From the NCBI GenBank assembly GCA_964244295.1, contig CAXTIG010000016.1, forward strand, positions 59,709 to 123,708: 64,000 bases of DNA, read 5' to 3'. Position numbers and translations under genes: made by a program. Below are positions 18,186 through 27,226 of this stretch, piece after piece; position 1 is the first letter of the stretch, and each line of letters opens with the position of its first letter. This stretch comes from JAJAZB01 sp964244295 (lineage in GTDB: Bacteria > Bacteroidota > Bacteroidia > Cytophagales > Spirosomataceae). The notes beneath the pieces are model-generated. The model was not told the DNA's origin. It saw nothing but the letters and a program-made list of their open reading frames with translations, and did no database searches.

Positions 18186-19487
18186 ATGAAATTCAATCCT
18201 TCCCTGCTGCTAGCCGCGCTGTCGGCGTTGGTCGTTCCGGCTCCCGCCCAAACCGCCAACGAAACCCTTTACGACGAGTCGAAAATTCCGGCTTACCAAC
18301 TCCCCGACGCGCTCAAACTCCAGAACGGCAGTGCGGTGAAAACAACCAGCGAGTGGGAAAGCCAGCGCCGCTCCGACTTGATCGGGTTGTTTTCGGAACA
18401 CGTTTTCGGAAAAACGCCCACCACCCAACTGCCTAAACCCACGATTTCCACCATTTCCGCTGGGCCAGCCTTCGGGGGCAAGGCCATCCGCAAGCAACTC
18501 ACCGTGATGCTCGCGCCGGGACACCCGATGCGGATTCTGATGTACCTGCCGAGCCAAAAAACACCGATGCAAGCTGGTCCCGTGCCCGTCTTCCTGGCGC
18601 TGAATTTCCACGGCAACCAAAGCATCAACGCCGACCCCGGTATCGAAATGACCACCTCCTGGGTACCCGAACAAGCCGCCAACTCGATGAGCAGCCACCG
18701 CGCCGCCGAGTCCAGCCGGGGCCTGGAAGCCAGCCGCTGGCCGGTCGAAACCATCCTGGCGCGGGGCTACGGCCTCGTGACCGTGTACGCCGGCGACCTC
18801 GACCCCGATTACTACGACTACACGTTTAAACAAAAAGAGAACGTCCAAAAACTGTTCTGGAAAGCGGGGCAGACGAAACCCGACAGCACCGACTGGGGCA
18901 CCCTCGGAGCCTGGGCCTGGGGCCTGAGCCGGGCGATGGATTACCTCGCTACCGACCCCGCCGTGGATGCCAAACGCGTGGCGCTGCTCGGCCACTCGCG
19001 GATGGGCAAGGCCACGCTTTGGGCGGCGGCGCAGGACCCGCGCTTCGCGATGGTGATTTCCAACGAAGCGGGCGAGGGCGGCGCGGCCATCACCCGGCGG
19101 CGCATCGGCGAGCGGATCGTTCACCTGACCCACCGCTTTCCGCATTGGTACGCCCGCTCGTTTGGGGCCTACGATGAGCGTGAAGAGGCCTTGCCCATCG
19201 ATTTCCACGAACTCCTGGCCCTCGTTGCCCCACGTCCGCTGTATGTGGCGAGCGCCGTCGAAGACCAGTGGTCGGATCCGAAGGGCGAGTTTCTTTCGGC
19301 CAAAGCCGCCAGCCCGGTGTACGCGTTGTACGGGGAAAAAGGGCTGGCCGATGCCGAGTTTCCGGCGGTGAACCAACCCATCGGTACCGGCAAACTGCGC
19401 TACCACCTCCGCTCCGGCAAGCACGACGTAACCGACTACGACTGGGCGCAATACCTGAATTTTGCGGATGCCTATTTGAAAAAATAG
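18186..19487 (+). CDS. CE15-like glucuronoyl esterase / acetylxylan esterase-type hydrolase, exported
   Basis: A 433-residue alpha/beta hydrolase with signal peptide (ending PAPAQ). The nucleophile elbow is GHSRMGK, followed by NEAGEGGAAITRRRIGE, which carries the acidic residue typical of bacterial CE15 enzymes, and the catalytic His is in SGKHDVTDYDW near the C-terminus. LALNFHGNQ forms the oxyanion-hole region. CE15 enzymes cut ester bonds between glucuronic acid on xylan and lignin alcohols. In annotation pipelines such proteins are often called acetylxylan esterase. The exported hydrolase fits a plant-polymer-using lifestyle, as does the sugar cluster from 21 kb onward. Confidence 0.8.
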   Translation: MKFNPSLLLAALSALVVPAPAQTANETLYDESKIPAYQLPDALKLQNGSAVKTTSEWESQRRSDLIGLFSEHVFGKTPTTQLPKPTISTISAGPAFGGKAIRKQLTVMLAPGHPMRILMYLPSQKTPMQAGPVPVFLALNFHGNQSINADPGIEMTTSWVPEQAANSMSSHRAAESSRGLEASRWPVETILARGYGLVTVYAGDLDPDYYDYTFKQKENVQKLFWKAGQTKPDSTDWGTLGAWAWGLSRAMDYLATDPAVDAKRVALLGHSRMGKATLWAAAQDPRFAMVISNEAGEGGAAITRRRIGERIVHLTHRFPHWYARSFGAYDEREEALPIDFHELLALVAPRPLYVASAVEDQWSDPKGEFLSAKAASPVYALYGEKGLADAEFPAVNQPIGTGKLRYHLRSGKHDVTDYDWAQYLNFADAYLKK

Positions 19488-19558
19488 TTACCTCACCGGT
19501 CGGTGGCCCGAAGCCGTCCGACCGGTTTCAAAATTCGGTCAAAGTCAACTGCCCGTGT

Positions 19559-20092
19559 ATGCCCGTACGTTTTTGGGTTTTCTTATTCTTACTTTCCCTG
19601 ACCACCGCCTGCCGCCCTTCCGTGTTGGAAGAAGAACCGCAGTACCGCGTGGTAGCCGAGGCTGAACCCTACGTGAACGCTTTCGCCGAAGAAGCGCAGA
19701 AGCGGGGAAAATCCGTTGGCCTGAATAACCTCATCGTGGAATTTGGCCAAATCGAAAGCCACGACGCCTGCGGCGAATGCCGCCTGAGCGCGGGCCAAAC
19801 GCCCTGGGTAATCCTAACGATGGATGTCACTTGCTGGACAGCGGCCAGTTCGCAGGCGCGTGAGTGCTTGGTTTTTCATGAACTGGGCCACTGCCTGCTC
19901 AGGCGTGAACACAAAAACGACCGTTTGCCCCAGGGCATGTACGCCAGTCTGATGAACAAAGACGACGTAACCGTGTACGCCACCTGCCTCTACCCCATCG
20001 GTGGCGATGCGTGCGACAAGCGCTCCCGGCGCGAGTACTACCTCGACGAACTGTTTGATGAAACCACCCCCGCACCGACCTGGGGAAAGTAA
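19559..20092 (+). CDS. Putative HExxH metalloprotease lipoprotein
   Basis: A 177-residue protein with signal peptide and lipobox (LTTAC, Cys about 18). It contains FHELGHCLLRREH, an HExxH zinc motif with a third His seven residues after the second. This resembles metzincins (HExxHxxGxxH) but the spacing differs by one. Six or more Cys residues (DACGECRL, VTCW, ECLV, TCLY, DACDK) suggest disulfides. The start at ATG 19559 gives the clean signal peptide; the open frame extends upstream to 19268 inside the esterase gene and is not used. I know small Bacteroidota lipoproteins with this pattern but no characterised member. Activity as a peptidase is inferred. Confidence 0.65.
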   Translation: MPVRFWVFLFLLSLTTACRPSVLEEEPQYRVVAEAEPYVNAFAEEAQKRGKSVGLNNLIVEFGQIESHDACGECRLSAGQTPWVILTMDVTCWTAASSQARECLVFHELGHCLLRREHKNDRLPQGMYASLMNKDDVTVYATCLYPIGGDACDKRSRREYYLDELFDETTPAPTWGK

Positions 20093-20144
20093 AAGGTTGG
20101 CACGCGGTTTTTTGAATGGGCAGCAAACTAAACGGTGTCTACCC

Positions 20145-20663
20145 ATGCAAGACACGCTGCAAGTCCCCTTGTAGCCCGCCGAAATCGACACGCTCAAGGA
20201 CAAAATCAAAGACGTTCGTCAGGCCATGCTCACCACCCAGGAGCAGGACGGCGATGTTCACAGCCGCCCGATGGCCACCCACGAAATGGATGCGGAGGGC
20301 ACACTCTGGTTTTTTACCTACGAGGACTCCAACAAAGTGCAGGAGATCCGGGCCAACAACTGCGTGAGTCTGGCGTATTCTGACCCCGGCCCGGAAACCT
20401 ACGTGTCGCTGTCGGGAAACGCCGAGGTGGTGAAAGACAAGGCCAAAATCGACGAACTCCGGCAGGATTTCCTCAAAGCGTGGTTCCCGGAGGGCAAAGA
20501 TGATCGCCGCATCTCGCTCATCAAGGTAAGCGCCCATCAAGGCGAATACTGGGACCGTCCCGGCGGAAGAATGATGATTCTTTTTGAAATGGCCAAAGGT
20601 GCCCTCACCGGCCAACCCGACCGCAGTGGACGGAATGAGAAGTTTGGGGAAGAACCACGGTAG
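20145..20663 (+). pseudogene. Pyridoxamine-5'-phosphate-oxidase-like general stress protein, interrupted by in-frame TAG
   Basis: The family (general stress protein 26-like, FMN-binding split barrel) is recognised from VHSRPMATHEMDAEGTLWFFTY, NNCVSLAYSDP, YVSLSGNAEVV and KAWFPEGKDDRRISLIKV. The natural start is ATG 20145 (MQDTLQVPL), but codon 10 is TAG at 20172-20174, and the same frame then continues with PAEIDTLKDKIKDVRQAM, which is the family's expected first helix. Translation could restart at ATG 20226, giving 145 residues that lack that helix. No GTG or TTG start lies between. This is a nonsense mutation, a readthrough case or a sequencing error. A strong terminator follows. Confidence 0.75.
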
Positions 20664-20694
20664 GCGTTTTTGAGGAAGAAAAACCCTGCGAAGA

Positions 20695-20729
20695 AAAGGC
20701 GGTCATCCCTCCAGGATGACCGCCTTTTC
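20695..20729 (+). terminator. Rho-independent terminator after the stress-protein gene
   Basis: AAAAGGCGGTCATCC and GGATGACCGCCTTTT form a 15-bp stem with a short loop and a T-rich end, 32 bases after the stop. Confidence 0.85.
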
Positions 20730-21241
20730 TGTTGTTAAAGCTGTTTAAACGCTAAGGGAAATCCCCAAAGCCGTATGAATTTTAGGATGCAAATTTTCAA
20801 TCCCTGGGGGCTCTAAAACCCTGAACCTTCCCGGCGTTTGGGGGCCGATTCTCTTTCCCCAAACGAAACCGTCGGCGTGAATTCGCTCCTGGAAGGCCGT
20901 ATCCGGGAGACGGGTAGATAAGCCATCCTACCGGAGCATTCCCAAAAACCCTGATAACCCGTTGACACTGAAACACCTTCAGCCGCTGTCACACAACGAC
21001 CGGCGGTTTGGTGGCTGGACACCCGTCTGCGAATGCCCCAGGGCAGACAGAGTAGGAAGGTTGGAAACACGGCGTCTGTTACCTTCGCCGGGGATTATTA
21101 ACTGCATTCTGTCTCAAAAATTCACATTATACTGAAATTTACACCCATTTTAGCGCTGTGTTTCCGCCATGCACACGGGTCTTTTCGTTTTTTTATGGCG
21201 TTCTCATAGGTGACAAAAACCAACAGCCGAACCAGGAAAAG
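20730..21241. other. About 510 bases without a recognisable gene
   Basis: Short frames exist (one of 85 codons on the minus strand, 20813-21070) but lack signal peptide, motif or plausible codon pattern. There is no long inverted repeat here, unlike most other gaps in the window. The only candidate signal is the promoter-like pair at 21061-21087; from there a 5' leader of roughly 150 bases would precede the next gene. Confidence 0.5.
21061..21087 (+). promoter_or_regulatory. Possible promoter for the haem-protein/DUF1080 pair
   Basis: TTG at 21061-21063 and TACCTTCG at 21080-21087, 16 bases apart. The -7 element has one mismatch to TAnnTTTG and the spacing is slightly short. Confidence 0.3.
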
Positions 21242-23986
21242 ATGTTGATTTCTACCAAAAAAATTAAACGGTTGCTGACCGTTTCTGCCCTCGTTTTCGT
21301 GGGAACTTCGTGGATTACCTTGCAGCAGCAAGTGGATCCTACTCCTTCAAAAACCGACCGGCTCACGCTACCGTCCGGCTTTGTGGCCGAGCACCTACAC
21401 AGCCCTTCTGACAGCAAGCAAGGGTCGTGGGTTTCGATGACCTTCGACGGCAAAGGTCGCCTGATTACCTCCGACCAATACGGATTTCTGTACCGAACCG
21501 AACTGCCACCCATCGGGTCGACTCCGTTACAACCCCGAATCGAAAAGTTGACCATTCCAAGCGAATTTTCCTCCACCGATCCCGCGCCACCCAACCCTGA
21601 AAAACGGAGCAGTACCGGCGATGCACCGGTGGATACCACCAAAGTCCGGGTCGGGATGGGGTACGCCCAGGGGCTGTTGTGGGCCTTCAACAGCCTGTAC
21701 GTGATGGTGAACAACCAGAACCGGAAGGATTTTGAGAAAACCAGTGGCTTGTACCGCTTGCAGGACACCGATGGCGACGACCAGTTCGATAAAATTACCC
21801 TGCTGAAATCGCTGGATGGCGACGGCGAACACGGCCCGCACAGCATCGTGCTGACTCCCGATAAAAAATCGCTGGTCGTCGTGGCCGGAAACTTCACGAA
21901 GTTGCCGGCGATGGACTCCCACCGATTGCCTCCGGTTTGGCAGGAAGACAATTTGCTGACGCACATCAACGACCCGCGCGGCCACGATGACCACCCCAGA
22001 GCACCGTACGGATGGATTGCCCAAACCGATTCGCTCGGAAAAACCTGGGAACTGATCAGCGCCGGTTTTCGGAACCCCTTCGACATCGCCTTCAACGAAG
22101 CGGGCGATTTGTTCACCTACGATTCGGACATGGAATGGGACCTGGGGCTGCCCTGGTACCGGCCCACCCGGATTTGTCACGTCACGAGCGGAGCCGAATT
22201 TGGCTGGCGTCCGGGCAGCAGCAAGTGGCTGCCGGCTTTCGCCGACAACCTGCCCCCGGTGGTCAACATGGGGCAGGGTTCGCCCACCAACCTCATCAAC
22301 GCCCAAAATGCCCGGTTCCCGGAAAAATACCGACGGGCCTTGCTGGCCTTCGACTGGAGTTTTGGCATCATCCACGCCATTCACCTGAAGCCAAAAGGCG
22401 CTTCGTACGAAGCCGAACGGGAAGAATTTATTTCGGGCTTGCCGCTGCCCCTGACCGACGGCGTGATCGGCCCCGACGGGGCGCTGTATTTTCTGACCGG
22501 AGGCCGCAAACTGGAGTCGGACTTGTTCCGCGTGTACTACCGGGGCAACGAAGCGGGTGCCTCCGTTGCCCCGCAAACGCCGCCATCCCCAACCGAGGAA
22601 CACCGCCTCCGCACCCGGTTGGAGCAGTACCACGGGCGGCCCGATCCGGCCGCCGTGGCGGCGGCCTGGCCGCACCTGGCTCACCCCGATCGCTTCGTGC
22701 GCTACGCGGCCCAGATTGCTCTCGAACACCAGCCCGTCGGCGAGTGGCAGGAGCGGGCATTGAGCGAAACCGAGCCGCAGCGGGCCACGCAGGCGCTGAT
22801 TGCCCTGGCCCGTCAAGCCAAACCGAATGACAAAAGCAAGGTGCTGGAAGCCCTGTTGAAACTGAACTATCCGTCCCTTTCCGAAGGCGGGCAGGTCGAC
22901 GTACTCCGCGCGTTTGAATTGGTTTTTTCGCGAATGAGAAAGCCGAAGAAAGCCGTAAAAACGGCGGTGATTGCGTACCTGGATCCGCAGTATCCCGCCA
23001 AGTCGGCGCTGCTGAACCGGCAATTGAGCAAACTGCTGATTTACCTCGAAGCCCCCGGCGTGATCGAAAAAACGCTGGCGCTGTTGCGTCAACCCGACGA
23101 GCCGGGCAGCCAGAATCTGGGGGTGGAACTGGGGGCCAATTCCTCCGCGCTGATTTTGAGAAACATGCAGTACGGCTACGACATTGCCAAAACCCTGGAG
23201 AAAGTACCGCCCCTCCAGCAAACGCACTACGCCGTGATGCTGAGTCAACTCAAAACGGGCTGGACGCCGGCCCTGCGGGCCGAGTACTTCGGGTGGTTTG
23301 CCAAGGCGTTCAGTTTTCAGGGAGGCAACAGTTACATTGGTTTCGCCGACAAAGCCCGTCGGGCAGCGTTGAAACACGTTCCGAAAAATCAACGCGACCA
23401 CTTCAGCAAGGTATCCGGTGAGGAGTTGCTGAACGCGAAAGGCCTTGATCTGGCGAGTTCCTACTCGCCCCAGGGGCCGGGCCGGAACTGGGAGTTGGAC
23501 AGTGCACTGGCGGCCCTCGATCGGGAACCAGCGGGTCGGGATTTTGACCGGGGCAAAAAAATCTTCTCGGCCATTCTTTGCAGCCGTTGCCACGTGGTGC
23601 AGGGCGAAGGCGGGGACATCGGGCCGGACCTGACGCAACTGGGCACCCGGTTTTCCTCGAAAGATATTCTGGAGGCGATCATTACCCCCAACAAGGTCGT
23701 TTCCGATCAATACGCCGCCACGGTGTTTAGCCTGAAAAATGGCGAAACGGTGCTGGGCCGGTTGATTTCGGAGGACGAGACGAGTTATTCGATTTCCATC
23801 AACCCGTTTACGCCCACCGAACTGCAACGGGTGCGGAAGGCGGACGTGGTATCGAAGAAATACTCCGCCGCCTCAATGATGATGCCGGGACTCATCAACG
23901 GCTTGAATCGCAACGAATTAAAGGATTTGATGGCGTTTTTGAAATCGGGTGGCAACCAGAGCCATGAAATTTACAAGGCCGAATGA
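21242..23986 (+). CDS. PVC-type haem-binding protein (beta-propeller, helical repeats, C-terminal cytochrome c)
   Basis: A 914-residue exported protein. After an N-terminal signal segment (KRLLTVSALVFVGTSW) comes a sugar-dehydrogenase-like beta-propeller (about 40-420: FDGKGRLITSDQYGFLYR, HGPHSIVLTPDKKS, NPFDIAFNEAGDLFTYDSDMEWDLG), then a HEAT-like helical region, then a C-terminal cytochrome domain with haem motif CSRCH at about 780 in LCSRCHVVQGEGGDIGPDL, ending in the 'putative haem-binding domain' segment. The start is ATG 21242 (MLISTKK); the frame opens earlier at 21158 without support. The family was first noted in Planctomycetes and Verrucomicrobia and may transfer electrons in sugar oxidation. 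Its stop overlaps the next start by 4 bases, so the two are co-translated. Confidence 0.85.
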   Translation: MLISTKKIKRLLTVSALVFVGTSWITLQQQVDPTPSKTDRLTLPSGFVAEHLHSPSDSKQGSWVSMTFDGKGRLITSDQYGFLYRTELPPIGSTPLQPRIEKLTIPSEFSSTDPAPPNPEKRSSTGDAPVDTTKVRVGMGYAQGLLWAFNSLYVMVNNQNRKDFEKTSGLYRLQDTDGDDQFDKITLLKSLDGDGEHGPHSIVLTPDKKSLVVVAGNFTKLPAMDSHRLPPVWQEDNLLTHINDPRGHDDHPRAPYGWIAQTDSLGKTWELISAGFRNPFDIAFNEAGDLFTYDSDMEWDLGLPWYRPTRICHVTSGAEFGWRPGSSKWLPAFADNLPPVVNMGQGSPTNLINAQNARFPEKYRRALLAFDWSFGIIHAIHLKPKGASYEAEREEFISGLPLPLTDGVIGPDGALYFLTGGRKLESDLFRVYYRGNEAGASVAPQTPPSPTEEHRLRTRLEQYHGRPDPAAVAAAWPHLAHPDRFVRYAAQIALEHQPVGEWQERALSETEPQRATQALIALARQAKPNDKSKVLEALLKLNYPSLSEGGQVDVLRAFELVFSRMRKPKKAVKTAVIAYLDPQYPAKSALLNRQLSKLLIYLEAPGVIEKTLALLRQPDEPGSQNLGVELGANSSALILRNMQYGYDIAKTLEKVPPLQQTHYAVMLSQLKTGWTPALRAEYFGWFAKAFSFQGGNSYIGFADKARRAALKHVPKNQRDHFSKVSGEELLNAKGLDLASSYSPQGPGRNWELDSALAALDREPAGRDFDRGKKIFSAILCSRCHVVQGEGGDIGPDLTQLGTRFSSKDILEAIITPNKVVSDQYAATVFSLKNGETVLGRLISEDETSYSISINPFTPTELQRVRKADVVSKKYSAASMMMPGLINGLNRNELKDLMAFLKSGGNQSHEIYKAE

Positions 23987-24828
23987 TGACATTCCAAACG
24001 GCAACTTCCCGAACGACAACTTCCGGGAAGTTGCCACGCCTGGCGCTGTTTTTACTGCTGCTCACCGGATGCCGGGTAGTCTGCATAGCCCAGGGCAAAA
24101 CCCGTGATTTTGTCAAAATTTTCGATGGCAAAACCCTAAAGAACTGGGAGGGTGACCCGACCTATTGGCGGGTCGAAAATGGAAACCTGGTGGGCGAAAT
24201 TACCCCCGCGACGCTCTTGAAAACCAATTCCTTCATCATTTGGCGCGGCGGCGAACCCGGCAACTTCGAGTTGAAGGGCGAGTTTACCATCACCACCGAC
24301 GGCAACTCCGGAATCAACTACCGCAGCGAACAAGTGTCCGATGTTCCGTTTGCGCTGCGCGGGTACCAGGCGGACATCGACGGGAAAAACCGGTACACGG
24401 GACAAAACTACGAAGAACGGAAACGGACGACCCTGGCCTACCGGGGGCAGAAAACGATGATACCTGCTTTCAATGGCCCCGGCACGCCGGAAGCCATCCG
24501 GGCCAACGTCAAAAACAACGCCTGGAACGCCCTAACCGTCACGGGGTCGCTGGGCAGTGCGGATTCCCTGAAAGCGTCGATCAAAAGCGAGGGCTGGAAT
24601 ACGTTTCACCTCATCGTCAACGGCAATCGGTTGCAGCATTACATCAACGGAATGTTGATGAGCGACGTGACCGACGAAGACGCCGTCAACGGCAAAATGA
24701 AGGGCTTGCTCGGCGTGCAGGTTCACGTCGGACCGCCGATGAAGGTGCAGTACCGGAATTTGATGCTGAAGGAGTTGTCAGGCAGAAATAATGAAAAACA
24801 AGCGGATGCCGCGCGGAATGAAAAATAA
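23983..24828 (+). CDS. DUF1080 3-keto-glycoside hydrolase/lyase-like lipoprotein
   Basis: A 281-residue protein of the DUF1080 (concanavalin-like) family: FVKIFDGKTLKNWEGDPTYW, WRGGEPGNFELKGEFTITTDGNSGINYRS, GYQADIDG and WNTFHLIVNGNRLQHYINGMLMSDVTD. Some members cleave 3-keto glycosides by hydrolysis or elimination. The signal peptide has a lipobox (LLLLTGC). ATG 23983 overlaps the upstream stop (ATGA). A palindrome (core AACTTCCGGGAAGTT, about 23999-24036) lies inside the sequence coding for the first 17 residues, giving an unusually hydrophilic start TSRTTTSGK, and the stop codon sits in a second inverted repeat. Together with Gfo/Idh and ThuA genes downstream it suggests 3-keto sugar chemistry. 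Confidence 0.87.
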   Translation: MMTFQTATSRTTTSGKLPRLALFLLLLTGCRVVCIAQGKTRDFVKIFDGKTLKNWEGDPTYWRVENGNLVGEITPATLLKTNSFIIWRGGEPGNFELKGEFTITTDGNSGINYRSEQVSDVPFALRGYQADIDGKNRYTGQNYEERKRTTLAYRGQKTMIPAFNGPGTPEAIRANVKNNAWNALTVTGSLGSADSLKASIKSEGWNTFHLIVNGNRLQHYINGMLMSDVTDEDAVNGKMKGLLGVQVHVGPPMKVQYRNLMLKELSGRNNEKQADAARNEK

Positions 24829-24882
24829 GGAATGAAAAAGTAGAGAACCTGCCTTTCCCTTTTTCATTCCTTATTTTTCATT
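24817..24882. repeat. AT-rich perfect inverted repeat overlapping the DUF1080 stop
   Basis: A 24-bp stem: AATGAAAAATAAGGAATGAA plus AAAG (24817-24840) and its complement (24859-24882), with an 18-base loop. The DUF1080 stop TAA (24826-24828) lies inside the left arm. The right arm ends 18 bases before the next start. It is related in sequence to the repeat at 27227. Confidence 0.85.
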
Positions 24883-24899
24883 TTAAAAACTCAACCCCC

Positions 24900-25961
24900 T
24901 TGTCCCCACCCCCCTGGCTCGGAAAACTCTCTAACCCGGCCCAACTGGGCGGCATCGAAACCGCCGTGCTCGACAACGGGGCCGGACGCGGCACCCGCGT
25001 GGCCTGGATCAACACCGGCACGGGGCTGCGTTACAAGGTGGTGCTCGACCGGGCCATGGACCTCGCCGAGGCGTTTTACAACCAGCACAGCCTGGCCTGG
25101 CTGAGTCACTCAGGCATTACGGCCCCCCAGCCCTTTACGGATCGGGGGCTTGACTGGCTGCGGACGTTCAACGGCGGTTTGCTGACTACCTGCGGCCTCA
25201 CGCACGTGGGCGGCCCGGAGCGGGACGAATTCGGCGAGCGGGGCATTCACGGGAAAATCAGTAACATCCCGGCTCAGGTCGAATCCATCCTCCAGCCGGA
25301 CCCGGTGGCGGGTAACCTGGCGATGAGCATCACCGGACGAATGCGGGAAACGACGGTATTTGGCCCCAGCCTGGAATTGAAACGAACCATTTCGGGTACG
25401 CTCGGCCAACCCACGATCCGGATTCAGGATGAAGTGACCAACCGCGCCAATACCCCGGCTCCGCACATGATTCTCTACCATTTCAACTTCGGCTGGCCGC
25501 TGGTCGACGAAGGCACCCGGCTCCTCTGGCGGGGCGACTGGCAGGCGAAGGGAGGGGACACGAATAGCGCGATTTTTCGGAAAGAAAACGATTTTCGCAC
25601 CTGCTCCGCCCCACTCGACGCGCACCGGGGCAGCAGCGAGGCCGTGGCCTTCATCGATGCCGCGACGGATGCGTCCGGGCGGTGTACGGCGGGACTGTAC
25701 AACGCCGGGCTGGGATTGGCCGTGGCGCTGCGGTTTCAAAAAGCCCAACTGCCCTGGCTGATCAACTGGCAACACTGGGGCCCGGGGGAGTACGTCACGG
25801 GCCTCGAACCCGCCACGCACCCGCCCATCGGGCAGGCCACCGCCCGTGAGCAGCGGTCGTTGATTTTCCTCGAACCCGGCGAAAGCCGCTCCTACGACCT
25901 GGAGTTGGAAGTGCTGCACCAGCCCGAAGTTCTCCACGATTTTCTAAACCGTTACCCGTAA
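24900..25961 (+). CDS. DUF4432 aldose-1-epimerase-like protein
   Basis: A 353-residue cytoplasmic protein of the DUF4432 family, a beta-sandwich related to galactose mutarotases. Typical segments: VLDNGAGRGTRVAWINTG near the N-terminus, RAMDLAEAFYNQHSLAWLSHSG, FNGGLLTTCGLTHVGGPERDEFGERGIHGKISN and LYHFNFGWPLVDEGTRL, with conserved His residues that in mutarotases do the catalysis. The start is TTG 24900; no ATG occurs before the conserved region. Family members occur in sugar catabolic operons. It follows the DUF1080 gene and precedes the cupin isomerase on the same strand. Confidence 0.82.
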   Translation: MSPPPWLGKLSNPAQLGGIETAVLDNGAGRGTRVAWINTGTGLRYKVVLDRAMDLAEAFYNQHSLAWLSHSGITAPQPFTDRGLDWLRTFNGGLLTTCGLTHVGGPERDEFGERGIHGKISNIPAQVESILQPDPVAGNLAMSITGRMRETTVFGPSLELKRTISGTLGQPTIRIQDEVTNRANTPAPHMILYHFNFGWPLVDEGTRLLWRGDWQAKGGDTNSAIFRKENDFRTCSAPLDAHRGSSEAVAFIDAATDASGRCTAGLYNAGLGLAVALRFQKAQLPWLINWQHWGPGEYVTGLEPATHPPIGQATAREQRSLIFLEPGESRSYDLELEVLHQPEVLHDFLNRYP

Positions 25962-25982
25962 ACCGCTTACCTCTTTTTTTAC

Positions 25983-27209
25983 ATGAAAAACACGTCAACC
26001 GCCGCCCTGGCCCAGCAAGCCCTCGAACAAGGTCAGGGCATTTTGCGACTGGCCCCGACCTGGGTGCCCCGGTCGTTCTGCGTGCCGGGCCGCCGCATCA
26101 AATTGCACCCCGACGATTACTACGTGCTCGGCGGCGTGCGCGGGGGCATCGACGAACGCTGGCTATCCTCGACCACGCCCGCCAAAAACGGCCCGCTGAC
26201 CGGCGAAAACGAAGGCCTGAGCCAGGTGGTGTTCACCGACGGCGGCCAGGAAGTACAATTTCTGCTCAAAGACGCCATCGACAAACTGAAGGGTGCCCTC
26301 ATCGGCGACCGCCTCTGGAACCAGTACCAAGGCTGGCCGATGTACTCCAAATTTTTCGACAACATGGGGCCGTTACCCCACCACCTCCACCACAACGACG
26401 AGCAGGCCGCCCTGACCGGGCAGTTGGGCAAGCCCGAAGCGTACTATTTTCCGCCCCAACTCAACAACCACGGCGGCGATTTCCCCTACACGTTCATCGG
26501 CATCGCCCCCGGCACCACGAAGGAGCAGATTAAAGAGTGCCTGATGAACTTCACCAAAGGCGACAATAAACTCACCAATTACTCGGCGGCGTACCGGCTC
26601 GAACCGGGCACGGGCTGGGACGTGCCGCCGGGCCTGCTCCACGCGCCGGGGAGTCTGTGTACCTACGAGCCGCAAAAAGCGTCGGACATTTTCGCCATGT
26701 ACCAGTCGCTGGTCAACGAGGCCATCGTTCCTGAAGAACTACTCTGGAACGGCACCCCAAAAGACCGCGTCGGCGATTACGACCTACTCATGGAAGCTAT
26801 CGACTGGGAGTTGAACGTCGACCCGAACATGATGGCCAACCGGTTCATGGCTCCCAAACCCGTGCGGGCCGTGGCCGGGATGGAAGCCGAGGGCTACGTC
26901 GAAAACTGGGTGTGCTACAAGTCCGATGCCTTCAGCGCCACCGAACTGACGGTGTTTCCGGGAAAAACCGTCACCATCAAAAACAGCGCCGCCTACGGCC
27001 TGATCATCATGCAGGGCCGGGGGAAAATGGGAGTCTGGGATGTGGAAACGCCCGCGCTGATTCGCTACGGACAGTTGACGAACGATGAATTTTTCGTCTC
27101 CGAAAAAGCCGCCGCCGAAGGCGTCACGATTGTCAACGCCTCGACGACCGACCCACTGGTAATGCTCAAGCACTTCGGGCCGGGTAATCCGGATTTGGTG
27201 TTGGGGTAA
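25983..27209 (+). CDS. Cupin protein of the class I mannose-6-phosphate isomerase type
   Basis: A 408-residue protein with the metal cluster PLPHHLHHNDEQA (His, His and Glu ligands) and the later GWDVPPGLLHAPG that supplies the last His, the arrangement of type I phosphomannose isomerase. A second cupin half follows (ELTVFPGKTVTIKNSAAYGLIIMQGRGKMGVWD). The family is annotated as mannose-6-phosphate isomerase-like; whether it interconverts mannose-6-P and fructose-6-P or a different ketose/aldose pair is not shown. Position 21 bases after DUF4432 suggests a single transcript. No signal peptide, so cytoplasmic. Confidence 0.8.
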   Translation: MKNTSTAALAQQALEQGQGILRLAPTWVPRSFCVPGRRIKLHPDDYYVLGGVRGGIDERWLSSTTPAKNGPLTGENEGLSQVVFTDGGQEVQFLLKDAIDKLKGALIGDRLWNQYQGWPMYSKFFDNMGPLPHHLHHNDEQAALTGQLGKPEAYYFPPQLNNHGGDFPYTFIGIAPGTTKEQIKECLMNFTKGDNKLTNYSAAYRLEPGTGWDVPPGLLHAPGSLCTYEPQKASDIFAMYQSLVNEAIVPEELLWNGTPKDRVGDYDLLMEAIDWELNVDPNMMANRFMAPKPVRAVAGMEAEGYVENWVCYKSDAFSATELTVFPGKTVTIKNSAAYGLIIMQGRGKMGVWDVETPALIRYGQLTNDEFFVSEKAAAEGVTIVNASTTDPLVMLKHFGPGNPDLVLG

Positions 27210-27226
27210 ACGTAATTTTTGAAGCA

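Noticed and set aside
20813..21070. 85-codon minus-strand frame in the gene-free stretch
   Set aside because: No signal peptide, motif or conserved look; composition like noncoding DNA.
21527..23827. 766-codon minus-strand frame opposite the haem-binding protein
   Set aside because: Shadow frame without recognisable domain; the plus strand carries the CxxCH domain and family features.
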